DNA from: Hyperoodon ampullatus
Taxonomy: Eukaryota > Chordata > Mammalia > Artiodactyla > Ziphiidae
DNA: 64,000 nucleotides
Reading direction: 5' to 3'
Assembly: GCA_949752795.1 (NCBI GenBank)
Contig: OX457056.1
Coordinates: forward strand, 177,964,428-178,028,427
The position numbers and the translations under genes are program-made. Each line of letters begins with the position of its first letter. The stretch's first letter is position 1. The notes under the pieces were generated by a model. That model did not search any database, was not told where the DNA came from, and saw nothing but the letters and a program-made list of their open reading frames with translations. Positions 12,141-24,656 of this stretch are shown piece by piece.

Positions 12141-14428
12141 TTTGTTTTTATGTCCTTGTCTGTTTTACTGCATGAGGCCAGTTTAGGATGCTATGGATAT
12201 AAAAGTTGTAATAAGAGCTTCATCTAACCTTATGGAATCAGGGAGTGGAGATACAGAAGATAATTTGGGAATGCAGCTGATAGCATTTGTCAATGAATTG
12301 CTTGTGATGGAAGACAAGAATGAGGGGAAGAGGTCAATAATACTAGTACTGTAGAGAAGAGAGACCACCATGTCTTTAGGGAACATGCATGTGTAGAAGT
12401 TGGTGAGAAAGGAATGTTAAGAATTAGCTGCTGCAGTGGAGCAGCTCATCTTTAAAGAAAAACTGTGCCCTCCTATTTTCTAGTTAGACAGCTGATGTTA
12501 GGGCATTTGACTAGCCAGTTAACTAGTAAATTTGTAACACAACAACTTTGCAGTTTACATAATTTGAATTCATAGCACAGCAAAGTACCAAGTAAATATA
12601 TAGCATGAATGGCCCAAACTGTGACAGTTAAGTCTACACCTGCTAAGAGTATAGACTTGTTTTCCTCATTGCTGCTATCAAATCCCGAGGCTTTTGCCTC
12701 CTGTTTTGTGTTTTACTACTATAGTTTACTCATGGTCTATACTTTTAATCACTTTATGGTGATTCTCAATTCAGAATCTTTCTTTTGCCTGTGCCGAGCG
12801 AAGGCTCCTCAGATGGTTGTTGAAGTATTAGGCTGCCTATTGTACCACCCAAGGCAAAGCAGTTTGCTGCCAGATTTTGTACCATCAACCTCCGTGCCCG
12901 TGTTGTGTATTCCCCTTGCAGAGCCCCATGGCCTCCTTGTGAGGCTTGTGTGAGCAGATGCTAGCTGCTGGGCTTGCCTTTTTGGTCCTAGCAGTGTATG
13001 AAAGCACGACAGGTTAATGGCTCAGATAAGGTTTGGCAGAAAAGCCATTCTTCAAGCTTTGAATTGTGGTTAAGACCACTTCTTCAGAGTGGTTTTTGGC
13101 TTTACCACAAATGTAGGTTTGATCGTTATAACATGACGTGATAACAGAAAGTTAAGTTACGGTTCGAAAGAAATGTATTGTTTTGGGTATAAACACTCAA
13201 GCAGAAAGGCATTTCCTTATTCGTGCAGTGGTGTTATAAAATACGTTCTGGAAATCTTTTCTTCCCTATTCTGAATATACAAATTTTGACCACCTTATTA
13301 TTTTTGTTTATTGAATAGTCTCCCTTCACTGTCCTATTTTGCATGTTTTAAAATGATAATTGCCATCTTTTATTTTTTTCCGTTAGGGACAGGCTTCTTT
13401 GAAAAGGTTTAACTCCTTGTAAATCTGAATCGTAGCCTTTCCTTTATGAATTAGACCTTATTTTGGCTACACATCCATAAGTGTTCTGGTCTGTGTATTT
13501 AAAAGAGAAATACAAGGCAGATGCACTGCAGAATTCAAATACTTCAGAATACCAAACTGTATCCTAGAGGTTTGGCTGTTTAAGAAATTGGCCAAAAAAT
13601 GGTTTGATAGAGGTTGGGCTGGTACTGTCTTTGTAATTTTTAGAAAATTGAATTTTCTATGTATTCTTGGTCCTTTTCAACTCAGAAAAAAATGTACTTT
13701 GTGAAATTATGATTGATAGGGTAGACACTATCACATGAACAATATAACATGTTGTCTTTGTGCAGGGAATATGAAAGAGTAATCATCAAAAATTTGACAT
13801 ACAGATATGCGTGAACATGCGTGTCTGTTTATGCCATAGCTAAGGTATGGCTCCCACAGCAGATGTCTTTAGACTTCCTGAATTTTATGCATTTATAGCT
13901 TTAGAAAAGATTTTTTCACTTTTAGTTATCAAAGAAAAAATTATCCTTTACAATTATAAAATTTAGTCAGTAGCGGAAGTATTGGGAGCATAATGAAAGG
14001 TTTCCTTTCAGGTTGTTTGTTGACCCCTCACTGAAGCAAAACGGGTCTTACTATATATAGCATAGAAACTTTTAGGGTCAGTTAGTACATTTAAAAATCT
14101 TTTATAATTTTTATATTCATACCTCTTCATATGTTAGTATCCAGAATTGAACTGTAATTAAATTCTATCTTACTGCAGACTATATGGAAAATCATGGACA
14201 TTATACTCTAGTTACATTTTTTTAAATTTAATTTTATTTTTTTATACAGTAGGTTCTTATTAGTCATCCATTTTATATACATCAGTGTATACATGTCAAT
14301 CCCAATCTCCCAGTTCATCACACACACCCCCAACCCCCTCCGTTTTCCCCTCTTGGTGTCCATACGTTTGTTCTCTACATCTGTGTCTCTGTTTCTGCCC
14401 TGCAAACTGGTTCATCTGTACCATTTTT

Positions 14429-17400
14429 TTAGGTTCCACATATATGCGTTAATATATGATATTTGTTTTTCTCTTCCTGACTTACTTCACTCTGTATGAC
14501 AGTCTCTAGATTCATCCAGATCTCTGCACATGACCCAATTTTGTTCCTTTTTATGGCTGAGTAATATTCCATTGTATATATGTACCACATCTTCTTTATC
14601 CATTCATCTGTTGATGGGCATTTAGGTTGCTTCCATGACCTGGCTATTGTAAATAGTGCTGCAATGAACATTGGGGTGCATGTGTCTTTTTGAATTATGG
14701 TTTTCTCTGGGTACATGCCCAGTAGTGGGATTGCTGGGTCATATGGTAATTCTGATTTTAGTTTTTTAAGGAACCTCCATACTGTTCTCCATAGTGGCTG
14801 TATCAATTTACATTCCCACCAACACTGCAAGAGGGTTCCCTTTTCTCCACACCCTCTCCAGCATTTGTTGTTTGTAGATTTTCTGATGATGCCCATTCTA
14901 ACTGTTGTGAGGTGATACCTCATTGTAGTTTTGATTTGCATTTCTCTAATGATTAGTGATTTTGAGCAGCTTTTCATGTGCTTCTTGGCCATCTGTATGT
15001 CCTCTTTGGAGAAATGTTTATTTAGGCCTTCTGCCCATTTTTTGATTGGATTGTTTGTTTTTTTTTAATATTGAGCTGCATGAGCTGTTTGTATATTTTG
15101 GAGATTAACCCTTTGTTGATCCGTTTGCAAAAATTTTCTCCCATTCTGACGGTTGTCTTGTCTTGTTTGTAGTTTCCTTTGCTTTGCAAAAGCTTTTAAG
15201 TTTCATTAGGTCCCATTTGTTTATTTTTGTTTTTATTTCCATTACTCTAGGAGGTGGATCAAAAAAGATCTTGCTGTTATTTATGTCATAGAGTGTTCTT
15301 CCTATGTTTTTCTCTACGAGTTTTATAGTGTCTGGTCTTACATTTAGGTCTCTAATCCATTTTCAGTTTATTTTTGTGTATGGTGTTAGGGAGTGTTCTA
15401 ATTTCATTCTTTTACATGTAGCTGTCCAGTTTTCCCAGCACCACTTATTGAAGAGACTGTCTTTTCTCCATTATATATCCTTGCCTCCTTTGTCATAGAT
15501 TAGTTGACCATAGGTGCATGTGTTTATCTCTGGTCTTTCTATCCTGTTCCATTGATCTATATTTCTGTTTTTGTGCCAATACCATATTGTCTTGATTACT
15601 GTAGCTTTGTACTATAGTCTGAAGTCAGGGAGTCTGATTCCTCCAGCTTCCTTTTTTTCCCTCAAGACTGCTTTGGCTATTTGGGGTCTTTTGTGTCTCC
15701 ATACAAATTTTAAGATTTTTTTGTTCTAGTTCTGTAAAAAATGCCATTGGTAATTTGATAGGGATTGCATTGAATCTGTAGATTGCTTTGAGTAGTATAG
15801 GCATTTTCACAACATTGATTCTTCCAGTCCAAGAACATGGTATATCTCTCCATCTGTCAGTATCATCTTTAATTTCTTTCAACAGTGTCTTATAGTTTTC
15901 TGCATACAGGTCTTTTGCCTCCCTAGCTAGGTTTATTCCTAGGTATTTTATTCTTTTTGTTGCAATGGTAAATGGGAGTGTTTCCTTAATTTCTCTTTCA
16001 GATTTTTCATCATTAGTTTATAGGAATGCAAGAGATTTCTGTGCATTAATTTTGTATCCTGCAACTTCACCAAATTCATTGACTAGCTCTAGTAGTTTTC
16101 TGGTGGCATCTTTAGGATTCTCTGTGTATAGTATCATGTCATCTGCAATCAGTGACAGTTTTACTTCTCCTTTTCCAATTTGTATTCCTTTTATTTCTTT
16201 TTCTTCTCTGATTGCCATGGCTAGGACTTCCAAAACTATGTTGAATAATAGTGGCGAGAGTGGATGTCCTTGTCTTGTTCCTGATCTTAGAGGAAATGCT
16301 TTCAGTTTTTCACCATTGAGAATGATGTTTGCTGTGGGTTTGTCATATATGACCTTTATTATGTTGAGGTAGGTTCCCTCTATGCCTAGATTCTGGAGGG
16401 TTTTTATCATAAATGGGTGTTGAATTTTGTCAGAAGCTTTTTCTGCATCTATTGAGATGATCATATGGGTTTTCTTCTTCAGTTTGTTAATATGGTGTAT
16501 CACATTGATTGATTTGTGTATATTGAAGAATCCTTGCATCTCTGGGATAAATCCGACTTGATCATGGTGTATGATCCTTTTAATGTGTTGTTGGATTCTG
16601 TTTGCTAGTATTTTGTTGAGGATTTTTGCATCTGTATTCATCAGTGATATTGGTCTGTAATTTTCTTTCTTTTGTGGTATCTTTGTCTGGTTTTGGTATC
16701 AGGGTGATGGTGGCCTCATAGAATGAATTTGGGAGTTTTCCTTCCTCTGCAATTTTTTGGAAGAGTTTGAGAAGGATGGGTGTCAGCTCTTCTCTAAATG
16801 TTTGATAGAATTCACCTGTGAAGCCGTCTGGTCCTGGACTTGTTTGTTGGAAGATTTTTAATCACAGTTTCAATTTCATTACTTGTGATCGGTCTGTTCA
16901 TATTTTCTGTTTCTTCCTGGTTCAGTCTTGGAAGGTTGTACCTTTCTAAGAATTAGTCTATTTCTTCCAGGCTGTCCATTTTATTGGCATATCGTTGTTT
17001 GTAGTAATCTCTTAAAATCCTTTGTATTTCTGCAGTGTCAGTTGTGATTCCTCCTTTCATTTCTAGTTTTATTGCTTTGAGTTCTCTCCCTCTTTTTCTT
17101 GATGAGTCTAATGGTTTATCAATTTTGTTTATCTTCTCAAAGAACCAGATTTTAGTTTTATTGATCTTTGCTATTGTTTTGTTTCTATGTCATTGATTTC
17201 TGCTCTGATCTTTATGATTTCTTTCCTTCTGCTAACTTTGAGTTTTGTTTGTTCTTCTTTCTCTAGTTCCTTTAAGTGTAACGTTAGATTGTTTATTTGA
17301 GATTTTTCTTGTTTCTTGAGGTAGGCTTGTATAGCTATAAGCTTCTCTCTTAGAACTGCTTTTGCTGCATCCCATAGGTTTTGGATCATCGTGTTTTCAT

Positions 17401-18165
17401 TGTCATTTGTCTCTAAGTATTTTTTGATTTCCTCTTGGATTTCTTCAGTTATTTAGTAATGTATTGTTTAGCCTCCTTGTGTTTGTGTTTTTTACGGTTT
17501 TTTCCCTGTAATTGATTTCTAATCTCATAGCGTTGTGGTCAGAAAAGATGCTTGATATGATTTCAGTTTTCTTAAATTTACTGAGGCTTGATTTGTGACC
17601 CAAGACGTGATCTGTCCTGGAGAATGCTCTGTGTGCACTTGAGAAGAAAGTGTAATCTGCAGTTTTTGGATGGAATGTCCTATAAATATCAATTAAATCT
17701 ATCTGGTCTATTGTTGCATTTAAAGCTTGTGTTTCCTTATTAATTTTCTGTTTGGATGATCTGTCCATTGGTGTAAGTGTCCCCCACTATTGTGTTACTG
17801 TCTATTTCCTCTTTTAGAGCTGTTAGCAGTTGCCTTATGTGTTGAGGTGCTCCTATGTTGGGTGTGTATATATTTATAATTGTTATATCTTCTTGGATTG
17901 ATTCCTTGATCATTGTGTAGTGTCCTTCCTTGTCTCTTGTAACATTCTTTATTTTAAAGTCTATTTTATCTGATGTGAGTATTGCTACTCCAGCTTTCTT
18001 TTGATTTCTTTTTGCATGGAATATCTTTTTCCATCCCCTCACTTTCAGTCTGAATGTGTCCCTAGGTCTGAAGTGGGTCTCTTGTAGACAGCATATAGAT
18101 GGGTCTTGTTTTTGTATCCATTCAGCAAGGCTGTGTCTTTTGGTTGGAGCATTTAATCCATTCAC
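14429..18165 (-). pseudogene. L1 ORF2 remnant, frameshifted
   Basis: Starts with an endonuclease domain (DPSICCLQETHF near the N terminus, 18165-17740), followed by a frameshifted stretch (17768-17171), an RT domain (16641-16018) and the C-terminal region (14992-14429). Several functional motifs are damaged. The catalytic FADD is IADD, the AFD of motif A is ASD, and the C-terminal cysteine motif has lost its histidine (CX3CX7QX4C). This contrasts with the intact motifs in the younger copy at 6424-8556. Confidence 0.9.
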
Positions 18166-18197
18166 GTGTAAAGTAATTATCGATATGTATGTTCCTA

Positions 18198-19164
18198 TTA
18201 CCGTTTTCTTAATTGTTTTGGGTTTGTTTTTGTAGGTCCTTTTCTTCTCTTGTGTTTCCCACTTAGAGAAGTTCCTTTAGCATTTGTTGTAGAGCTGATT
18301 TGATGGTGCTGAATTCTTTTAGCTTTTGCTTGTCTATAGCTTTGGATTTCTCTGTAGAATGTGAATGAAATCCTTGCCGGGTAGAGTAATCTTGGTTGTA
18401 GGTTCTTCCCTATCATCCCTTTAAGTATATCATGCCACTCCCTTCTGGCTTGTAGAGTTTCTGCTGAGAAATCAGCTGTTAACCTTACAGGAGTTCCCTT
18501 GTATGTTATTTGTCATTTTTCCCTTGCTGCTTTCAATAATTTTTCTTTGTCTTTAATTTTTGCCCATTTGATTACTGTGTGTCTTGGCGTGTTTCTTCTT
18601 GGGTTTATCCTGTATGGGACTCTCTGCACTTCCTGGATTTGGGTGGCTGTTTCCTTTCCCGTGTTAGGGAAGTTTTCGACTATAATCTCTTCATATATTT
18701 TCTTGGGTCCTTTCTCTCTCTCTTCTCCTTCTCATACCCCTATAATGTGAATGTTGTTGTGTTTAATGTTGTCCCAGAGGTCTCTAAGGCTGTCTTCATT
18801 TCTTTTCATTCTTTTTTCTTTATTCTGTTCTGCAGCAGTTAATTCCACCATTCTGTCTTCCAGGTCACTTATCCAAATTATTCTGCCTCAGTTATTCTGC
18901 TATTGTTTCCTTCTAGTGTATTTTTCATTTCAGTTATTGTGTTGTTCATCTCTGTTTGTTCTTTAATTCTTCTAGATCTTTGTTAAACATTTCTTGCATC
19001 TTCTCGAGGTTTGCCTCCATTCTTTTTCCAAGGTCCTGGATCATCTTCACTATCATTATTCTGAATTCTTTTTCTGGAAGGTTGCCTATCTCCACTTCAT
19101 TTAGGTGTTTTTCTGAGGTTTTATCTTGTTCCTTCATCTGGTACATAGTCCTCTGCCTTTTCAT
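18198..19164 (-). pseudogene. L1 ORF1 remnant
   Basis: The N-terminal part (18946-19164) encodes a charged, probably coiled-coil segment with LPEKEFRIMIVKMIQDLG and repeated Lys/Glu, as in L1 ORF1p, the RNA-binding trimer-forming chaperone. A C-terminal remnant (18198-18416) contains NLQPRLLYPARISF. The frame between them is broken. ORF1 lies directly upstream of ORF2 on the minus strand, as in other mammalian L1s. Confidence 0.85.
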
Positions 19165-19278
19165 CTTGTCTGTCTTTCTGTGAATGTGGTTTTTGTTCCA
19201 CAGGCTGCAGGACTGTAGTTCTTCTTGCCTCTGCTTCCTGCCCTGTGGTGGATGAGGCTATCTCTCTAGTTACATTTT

Positions 19279-19550
19279 AAACCAAATTTATCATTGTGTC
19301 AATTTGGGCAAGGTAGTTTCTAAACTGATCTGTGTAATGAGGATAATAACACCTACCTTAATAAGATTGACTTGTGTGTGTGAAGTGAGATATGCATGCA
19401 CAGTGCATAGCCTGATGCTGCTGTTGTAGTGTATTCTGTGTGCATAGGGACCATGTTTCTTATTTGCTGTTGTACGTTCCAAGTGTCTACTACAGTGCCT
19501 AACATACGATAGGCACTTCAATATGTGTTAAATGTTAATGAAAGAACAAA
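19279..19550 (+). repeat. MIR element
   Basis: Recognisable segments are 'caatttgggcaaggtag', 'gtgtaatgaggataataaca', 'cctaccttaataag', and the tail 'acagtgcctaacatacgata' with 'ggcacttcaatatgtgtt'. They are collinear with the second half of MIR. It directly abuts the L1 target-site duplication at 19264-19278. Confidence 0.7.
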
Positions 19551-20079
19551 GGAATGAGACTGTAGGAAAACAATTAATTATGCCACTCTCTATCCTTCTT
19601 CTTCATCTTGGTTTTAGTTGAGGGAGGCATAGGAAACCAGTTTAAAAATTAACAATAGGAAGATTCTAATCCTAGTACACATTCAGCCTTTTTCTGTGAC
19701 ACTGCATAATTAGTGATTTAAAAAAAAAATGCCTACTCTGGAATAGATTTGCCCCAACAGAGGACCATAGTTGATCCTGATTTTTTGCCTACTAATTAGG
19801 AGAGGAGATTGTAAATTCTGATCTGCAGTTTGAATGGAGAGAAGAAGACCAATTTTGTCAGGACTTATACCCTTATGCTAACCTTTCTTGGTATGAAATA
19901 CATATATTCGGGAATGGTATAGCCGAGGACTAGAAATCACCAGCTTCTAAATTTTGATGTTAAAATAAAATTTGAAGACGATAGGAAAAAAGTCTAGGAA
20001 AGCACTTTTTTTTCAAAACCATCCATTCGTTCAAGAAACTTAGATATTTATATATCTAGAAATATATTTATCAATTAAA

Positions 20080-20760
20080 GTAATATACCTACAGAAAAGC
20101 AAAGCACACAAATCATAAATGTACAGTAAAGTAAATTTTCACAAAGTGAATATACGTGGGTGACCATTGCACAGATGAAGTTACAGAATATTACTAACTC
20201 TTCAGGGACCCTTCTTATAGCTCCTCCTAGTGTCTGTACCTCCCTCCCAAAGGTAACCTGTATTCTTGTGAACATAGTAGATTAGTTTTGCTTTCTTTTT
20301 TTTTTTTGAATTTCATATAAATAGAATCATACAATTCTTGTACCTTTTTGAGCCTGACTACTTTTGCTAGTAATCAACATTATTGCATATATAATGATAA
20401 TTTTTTCACTTTCATTACTGAATAGCACTCTATTTTATGATTATTCTCTAATTTATCTGATCCTTTGACAGTGGTCATTTGAGTTTCTGATTGGGGTTAT
20501 TATGTCTGATGATGCTGTGGACATTGTTGTAGATGTCTTTTGGTACCCATGTATGCACACTTGTGAGGGTATAGCATTCTTACTACTTTTGAACATGTGC
20601 AGTAATAATCTCAAGTCAACAAGCATGTATTTTAAACTGTTGTCAATGGTTTATCAGTGTCACTATATTCTCAGGTGTACTTTCATTAAGGAAAAGTCTT
20701 GGGCCTTCACGTACCACCTAATTGCATGATGTTGCTTCTGAGGCTATTCCATTCCACAGG
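20080..20760 (-). mobile_element. Ancient L1 (L1M-type) fragment
   Basis: Contains catataaatagaatcatac, actgaatagcactctatttt, and later a counterpart of the 'gttctttggta' region, in the order found at the 3' end of old mammalian L1s and collinear with the 22040-22960 copy. Strongly diverged, without open frames. Confidence 0.65.
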
Positions 20761-22039
20761 CTGAATCAATTAATTTAGAGAGAGGTCTACTGGGCCTAAC
20801 TTTTACAGGGAAATATTATTTTTTTCTACTCATACTTTCCGTGTGATGGGAGCTAAGTAGTACAATGCCTGGTTTTTCTCTACCAAGTTTAATCCTTTGA
20901 TTCCTCAACAGTTACTTGGAAATTTTTATTTCTAGGGTGTTAGGAATCAATATAGAGCCCAGCTTCAAAATTGCAAAGTTTTTTGGCTTAGTAGCTCTCT
21001 TGTTTAACTGAAAATCGCCTATTTTTCCATAGTTTGTTTATTCCATGCAGGCAAGAACTTACTTTGAGAGGTCTCCTGAAATGTAACTTATTCATCTTCC
21101 TCATGTCCTTCCCCACTAAAAATCTCTTTGGCCCTTTCTGCTATAGTCAAGCTTCCCTACCAGAAACGATTGATGGTCACTTCTTGGGGATCTGATCTCT
21201 CAGTGCCAAAACACCTGTCCTGAACAGTGGTTAGCATATAGGAACTGGACCCCTTCCTAGATAAATGAACTACACACTAAATGTTGCATACCTTTTCAAG
21301 AATAGAACCCAAGGAGAACAGGTGAAGAAATCCTATTATGGATAGTTATAATCTATGGCTTTCTAAATTTCGTTTTAGATAAGGGGATAAGGGGGGAAAA
21401 TGTCACATTTACTTTTATTGGCTTTTTTTTCCTTCCTTCTTTTTTTTTAAAGTCTCACTAGGATTGGAAAGAGCATTTCAAAAGATGAGAGAAAGTTAAT
21501 AACTTCTGATTAATATCAGATTTCTTTCTTCCTGGAAAGAATTTTCAAATGACCTCGGAGAACTGACAACCTTGACATCTTTGGCAGAAGTTTTGTGGAG
21601 AAAAAAGATCTTCACTGCTTATAATTTGAGGTGGGGGTGAGAAGTAATGGGGGGGGTGCAATGGCAAAAACTGTGTGATTTCATCTCATGTACAAGCTGC
21701 TTTCCATGATCACTTGGCATTTTCCATGGGAGATGTTCAGCCCCAAACAGTCTTTGATGGATTGTTTGCATGCTTTCTGGGCTGCCCTACCTTGGGAGGT
21801 GTAGATTCTAGGACAGATTTCTCTCTTTCCTTTTGTATCTTTGCCTTGATGGTAGTAGGAACCATTTTTATATATGTACATATACTCCTCATGTTTTTCT
21901 TTTGTTTGTTGTGGCACCCACTTGTTTGTTTTTTCTAAGTTACTGGACAGCTGCCACCACCTAACCTGGCAGTAACATAGGATACCCCTCAAAGCTGAGC
22001 TATTATCCCTCACTAAGCCATAGTTAAAGCAAAACTAAA

Positions 22040-22960
22040 TGTACTGCTTGAGTGGTAGAATATATATAAAACATAAAATTTACCATTTTAAACATTTTTA
22101 AGTGTACAGTTCAGTTGCATTAAGTACATTCATATTATTGCAGAACCACCATCACCATCCATCTCCAAAACTTTATCTTCCCAAACTGTACCCATTAGAC
22201 AATAACTCTCCATGCTCCTTTACCCTCACCCCCGGCATCAGTCCATGGCAACCACCATTCTACTGAATTTGAATACTCTAAGTCCCTCATATAAATGGAA
22301 TCATAGGATATTTGTTCTTTTGTGTCTGCCTTATTTTATTTAGCACAAGGTATTCCAGGTTCATCCATGTTGTACGTAACATATGTCAGAATTTTTTTTA
22401 AGGTGGAATAATATTTAATTGTATGTGTATACCACATCTGTCCATCCATCGGTGGGCATTTGGGTTATTTCCACCTTTTGCCTATTGTGAATAATGCTGC
22501 TCTGAACATTGGTGTACAAGTATCTATTTGAAATTCTGCTTTTAATTCTTTTGGGTATATACCCAGAAATGGAATTGGTAGATCATGTAGTAATTGTACA
22601 TTTAATTTTGGAGATACTGCCATACTGTTTTCCACAGTGGCTGCACTGTTTTATATTTCCACCGGCAACATACAAGGGTTCAAATTTTCCCACATCCTCA
22701 CCAACACTTGTTATTTTTTGTTTTCTTTGATAATAGGCATCCTGATGGGTGTGAAGTGGTATCATTACGGTTTTGAACGATTAGTAACGTTGAGCTGCTT
22801 TTATGTGCTTGTTGGCTATTTGTATATCTTCTTGGAGATACATATCTTCTTATCTCTTCAAGTCCTTTGCCTATTTGTAAATCAGATGTTTTGTTGTTGA
22901 GTTATAGTTCTTTATGTATTCTGGATGTTAATCTCTTTGTGAGATGTATGATTAATTATA
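22040..22960 (-). mobile_element. Ancient L1 (L1M-type) 3' region
   Basis: Clear landmarks in order are 'gtgtacagttcagttgcatt', 'ccatggcaaccaccattcta', 'tataaatggaatcatagg', 'gtataccacatctgtcc', 'gggtatatacccagaaatgg' and 'ctgggatgttaatctctttg' (the last approximate). This is the ORF2 end and 3' UTR of an old L1 read backwards. It is decayed. Confidence 0.85.
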
Positions 22961-23016
22961 TATATTTTAAAGCAATATAAATATGTATTTGTTTTGAAGG
23001 GCCTATTTCAGTTTTA

Positions 23017-23134
23017 CCATATTTGTTAGGGTAAATATTCAGTAATCCACTCTTGAAGCAGTAGTGGTGTTTTGTCCATATTTGTTAGGGCAAATATTCA
23101 GTAATCCACTCTTGAAGCAGTAGGGGTGTTTTGT
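23017..23134. repeat. 59-bp tandem duplication, two copies
   Basis: Two adjacent copies (23017-23075 and 23076-23134), each starting ccatatttgttaggg (offset by one base) and ending gtgttttgt, differ at only about two positions (T/C and T/G). This is a local tandem duplication, not an interspersed repeat, and looks fairly recent. Confidence 0.93.
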
Positions 23135-23139
23135 CTAGT

Positions 23140-23350
23140 GCTTACTCAGTGCCTAGAACTCTTTTTGGTGCTGTACACTTATGAACTTTTTAAATTCTTG
23201 CAAGAATCCTATATGGACATACTTTCATCTGTGTTTTCAGTTGAGAAAAATGAGACACAGAGAGTTTAAGTAACTTCCACTAGTTTGCTTTAAGGGTGGA
23301 ATGTGAGCTTAAGCAATCTAGCTCCTGAGTCCATGCCCTTACCACAATAT
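23140..23350 (-). repeat. MIR element
   Basis: Contains 'tcagtgcctagaactctttt' near one end, then 'tttcagttgagaaaaatgag' and 'gagagtttaagtaacttcc', which is MIR read in reverse, with a following ctagctcctgagtccatgcc. Diverged. Confidence 0.75.
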
Positions 23351-23656
23351 GTGGCTACCTGTCCCATGACTTGCATTGGTGACAAACTGTGTGTGTGCTC
23401 TCATCAGATGACACTTTTCACCTCTTAAACATTGTCTTAAAAGGCAATGCATAAGATCAAGTGAGGTGTCTGAAGAAGTTCTTAGCAAAAATTAAACAGA
23501 CGGTTAAGATTGGAACCTCTTTAAAATTCTTTAAGTTGCATTATGTTTTCCTTTTTTGGAAGTATGTTTTCCATAAAGGTGTGTTCTTTATTTGGGTCTG
23601 GCATACTTTTTTCTAAAATGTTTCCCCTAGTGAAATTTGCTTACTGAGACCATTTT

Positions 23657-23784
23657 GGGGGTAAAATTTTTTTTTTTAACATCTTTGTTGGAGTATAATA
23701 GCTTTACAGTGGTGTGTTAGTTTCTGCTTTATAACAAAGTGAATCGGTTATACATATACATATGTCCCATGGGGGTAAATTTTT
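23657..23784 (-). mobile_element. Very short L1 3' end insertion (about 97 bp)
   Basis: Only the last part of an L1 3' UTR (tttgttggagtataatagct, then gttatacatatacatatgt) plus a poly(A) tail is present. The flanks gggg(g)taaa(a)ttttt at about 23657-23671 and 23771-23784 look like a slightly diverged target-site duplication. It is a good example of extreme 5' truncation. Confidence 0.85.
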
Positions 23785-23797
23785 AACTTAAATGTTT

Positions 23798-24045
23798 TTC
23801 TCTTTTTATTTTTTATTTTATTTTATTTTATTTTTTTGCGGTACGCGGGCCTCTCACTGTTGTGGCCTCTCCCGTTGCGGAGCACAGGCTCCGGACGCGC
23901 AGGCTCAGCGGCCATGGCTCACGGGCCCAGCCGCTCCGCGGCCTGTGGGATCTTCCCAGACTGGGGCACGAACCCGTGTCCCCTGCATCGGTAGGCGGAC
24001 TCTCAACCACTGCGCCACCAGGGAAGCCCTCTCTTTTATTTTAAG
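23798..24045 (-). mobile_element. CHR-2-type SINE
   Basis: The minus strand begins gggcttccctggtggcgcag at 24028 and ends with gaggcccgcgtaccgc followed by an A-tail (T-run at 23820-23837). The flanks tctctttttatttt and tctcttttatttt suggest a 13-14 bp target-site duplication with one indel. Confidence 0.92.
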
Positions 24046-24330
24046 CCACCTGTATTCTAGACTTGGTGTATGAGTGGCTTTAACTGATGTCTAGATACTG
24101 AAATTTTATTTTGCTGTTTACCTAAGCCAAACTTTATTAGTAATGAATAAAACATCTGTCAAATTGTATAATACATTCTAGAGCAAAATGGAATTTTTGC
24201 TGCTGCCCACCATTATCACTAATACTGGGCGTAGTGGGGTGTATGTATTTGTGTGTTGTTTTATACATGCACTTGGGGAAAGAGGATGAAAATGTAGATC
24301 TCATGTCCTCATTCAAAATTAATGTTACTC

Positions 24331-24460
24331 GGAATTCCCTGGTCGTCCAGTGGTAAGGACTCCTTGCTTACACTGCAGGGGGCACAGGTTCGATCCTTGG
24401 TTGGGGAAGTAAGATCCCGCATGCCGCGCGGCATGGCCGGGGGTGGGTGGGGGGGAAGGA
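24331..24460 (+). mobile_element. tRNA-derived SINE head (short)
   Basis: Starts ggaattccctggtcgtccag with B-box-like ggttcgatccttgg, followed by aagatcccgcatgccgcg and then a G-rich end instead of the CHR body. Diverged flanks attaatgttactc and atcaatgctacta may be a target-site duplication. It is an older or alternative member of the same tRNA-SINE superfamily. Confidence 0.75.
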
Positions 24461-24520
24461 AAAGATCAATGCTACTAATTGGATAGCTTTTTTCCCCCTT
24501 TTCTTTCTCTCTTTTTTCTC

Positions 24521-24523
<3 letters not shown>

Positions 24524-24570
<47 letters not shown>
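24524..24570. repeat. (GT)n microsatellite
   Basis: An uninterrupted GT dinucleotide run of about 23 units, preceded by a pyrimidine-rich tract (about 24488-24522). A run this long and pure is likely to vary in length among individuals. Confidence 0.97.
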
Positions 24571-24571
<1 letters not shown>

Positions 24572-24656
24572 CCGGGCACGACTTGGAGGTGCTGTGTGTA
24601 ACCAGCAATCTATTCCTAATTGTACACATGGATTTAAAAATTTTTTTGTTAATAGA

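Larger units (their letters stand above)
14206..19278 (-). mobile_element. Near-complete L1 retrotransposon, decayed
   Basis: A 5.04-kb L1 (14221-19263) is bounded by a perfect 15-bp target-site duplication, ctctagttacatttt, at 14206-14220 and 19264-19278. On the minus strand the order is ORF1 (about 19164-18200, broken), ORF2 start with endonuclease domain (18165), reverse transcriptase (about 16640-16020), C-terminal region (ending at 14429), then a 3' UTR and A-rich tail. Only the 5' UTR and possibly a few codons are missing. Reading frames are interrupted by frameshifts and stops, so it is inactive. Confidence 0.95.
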
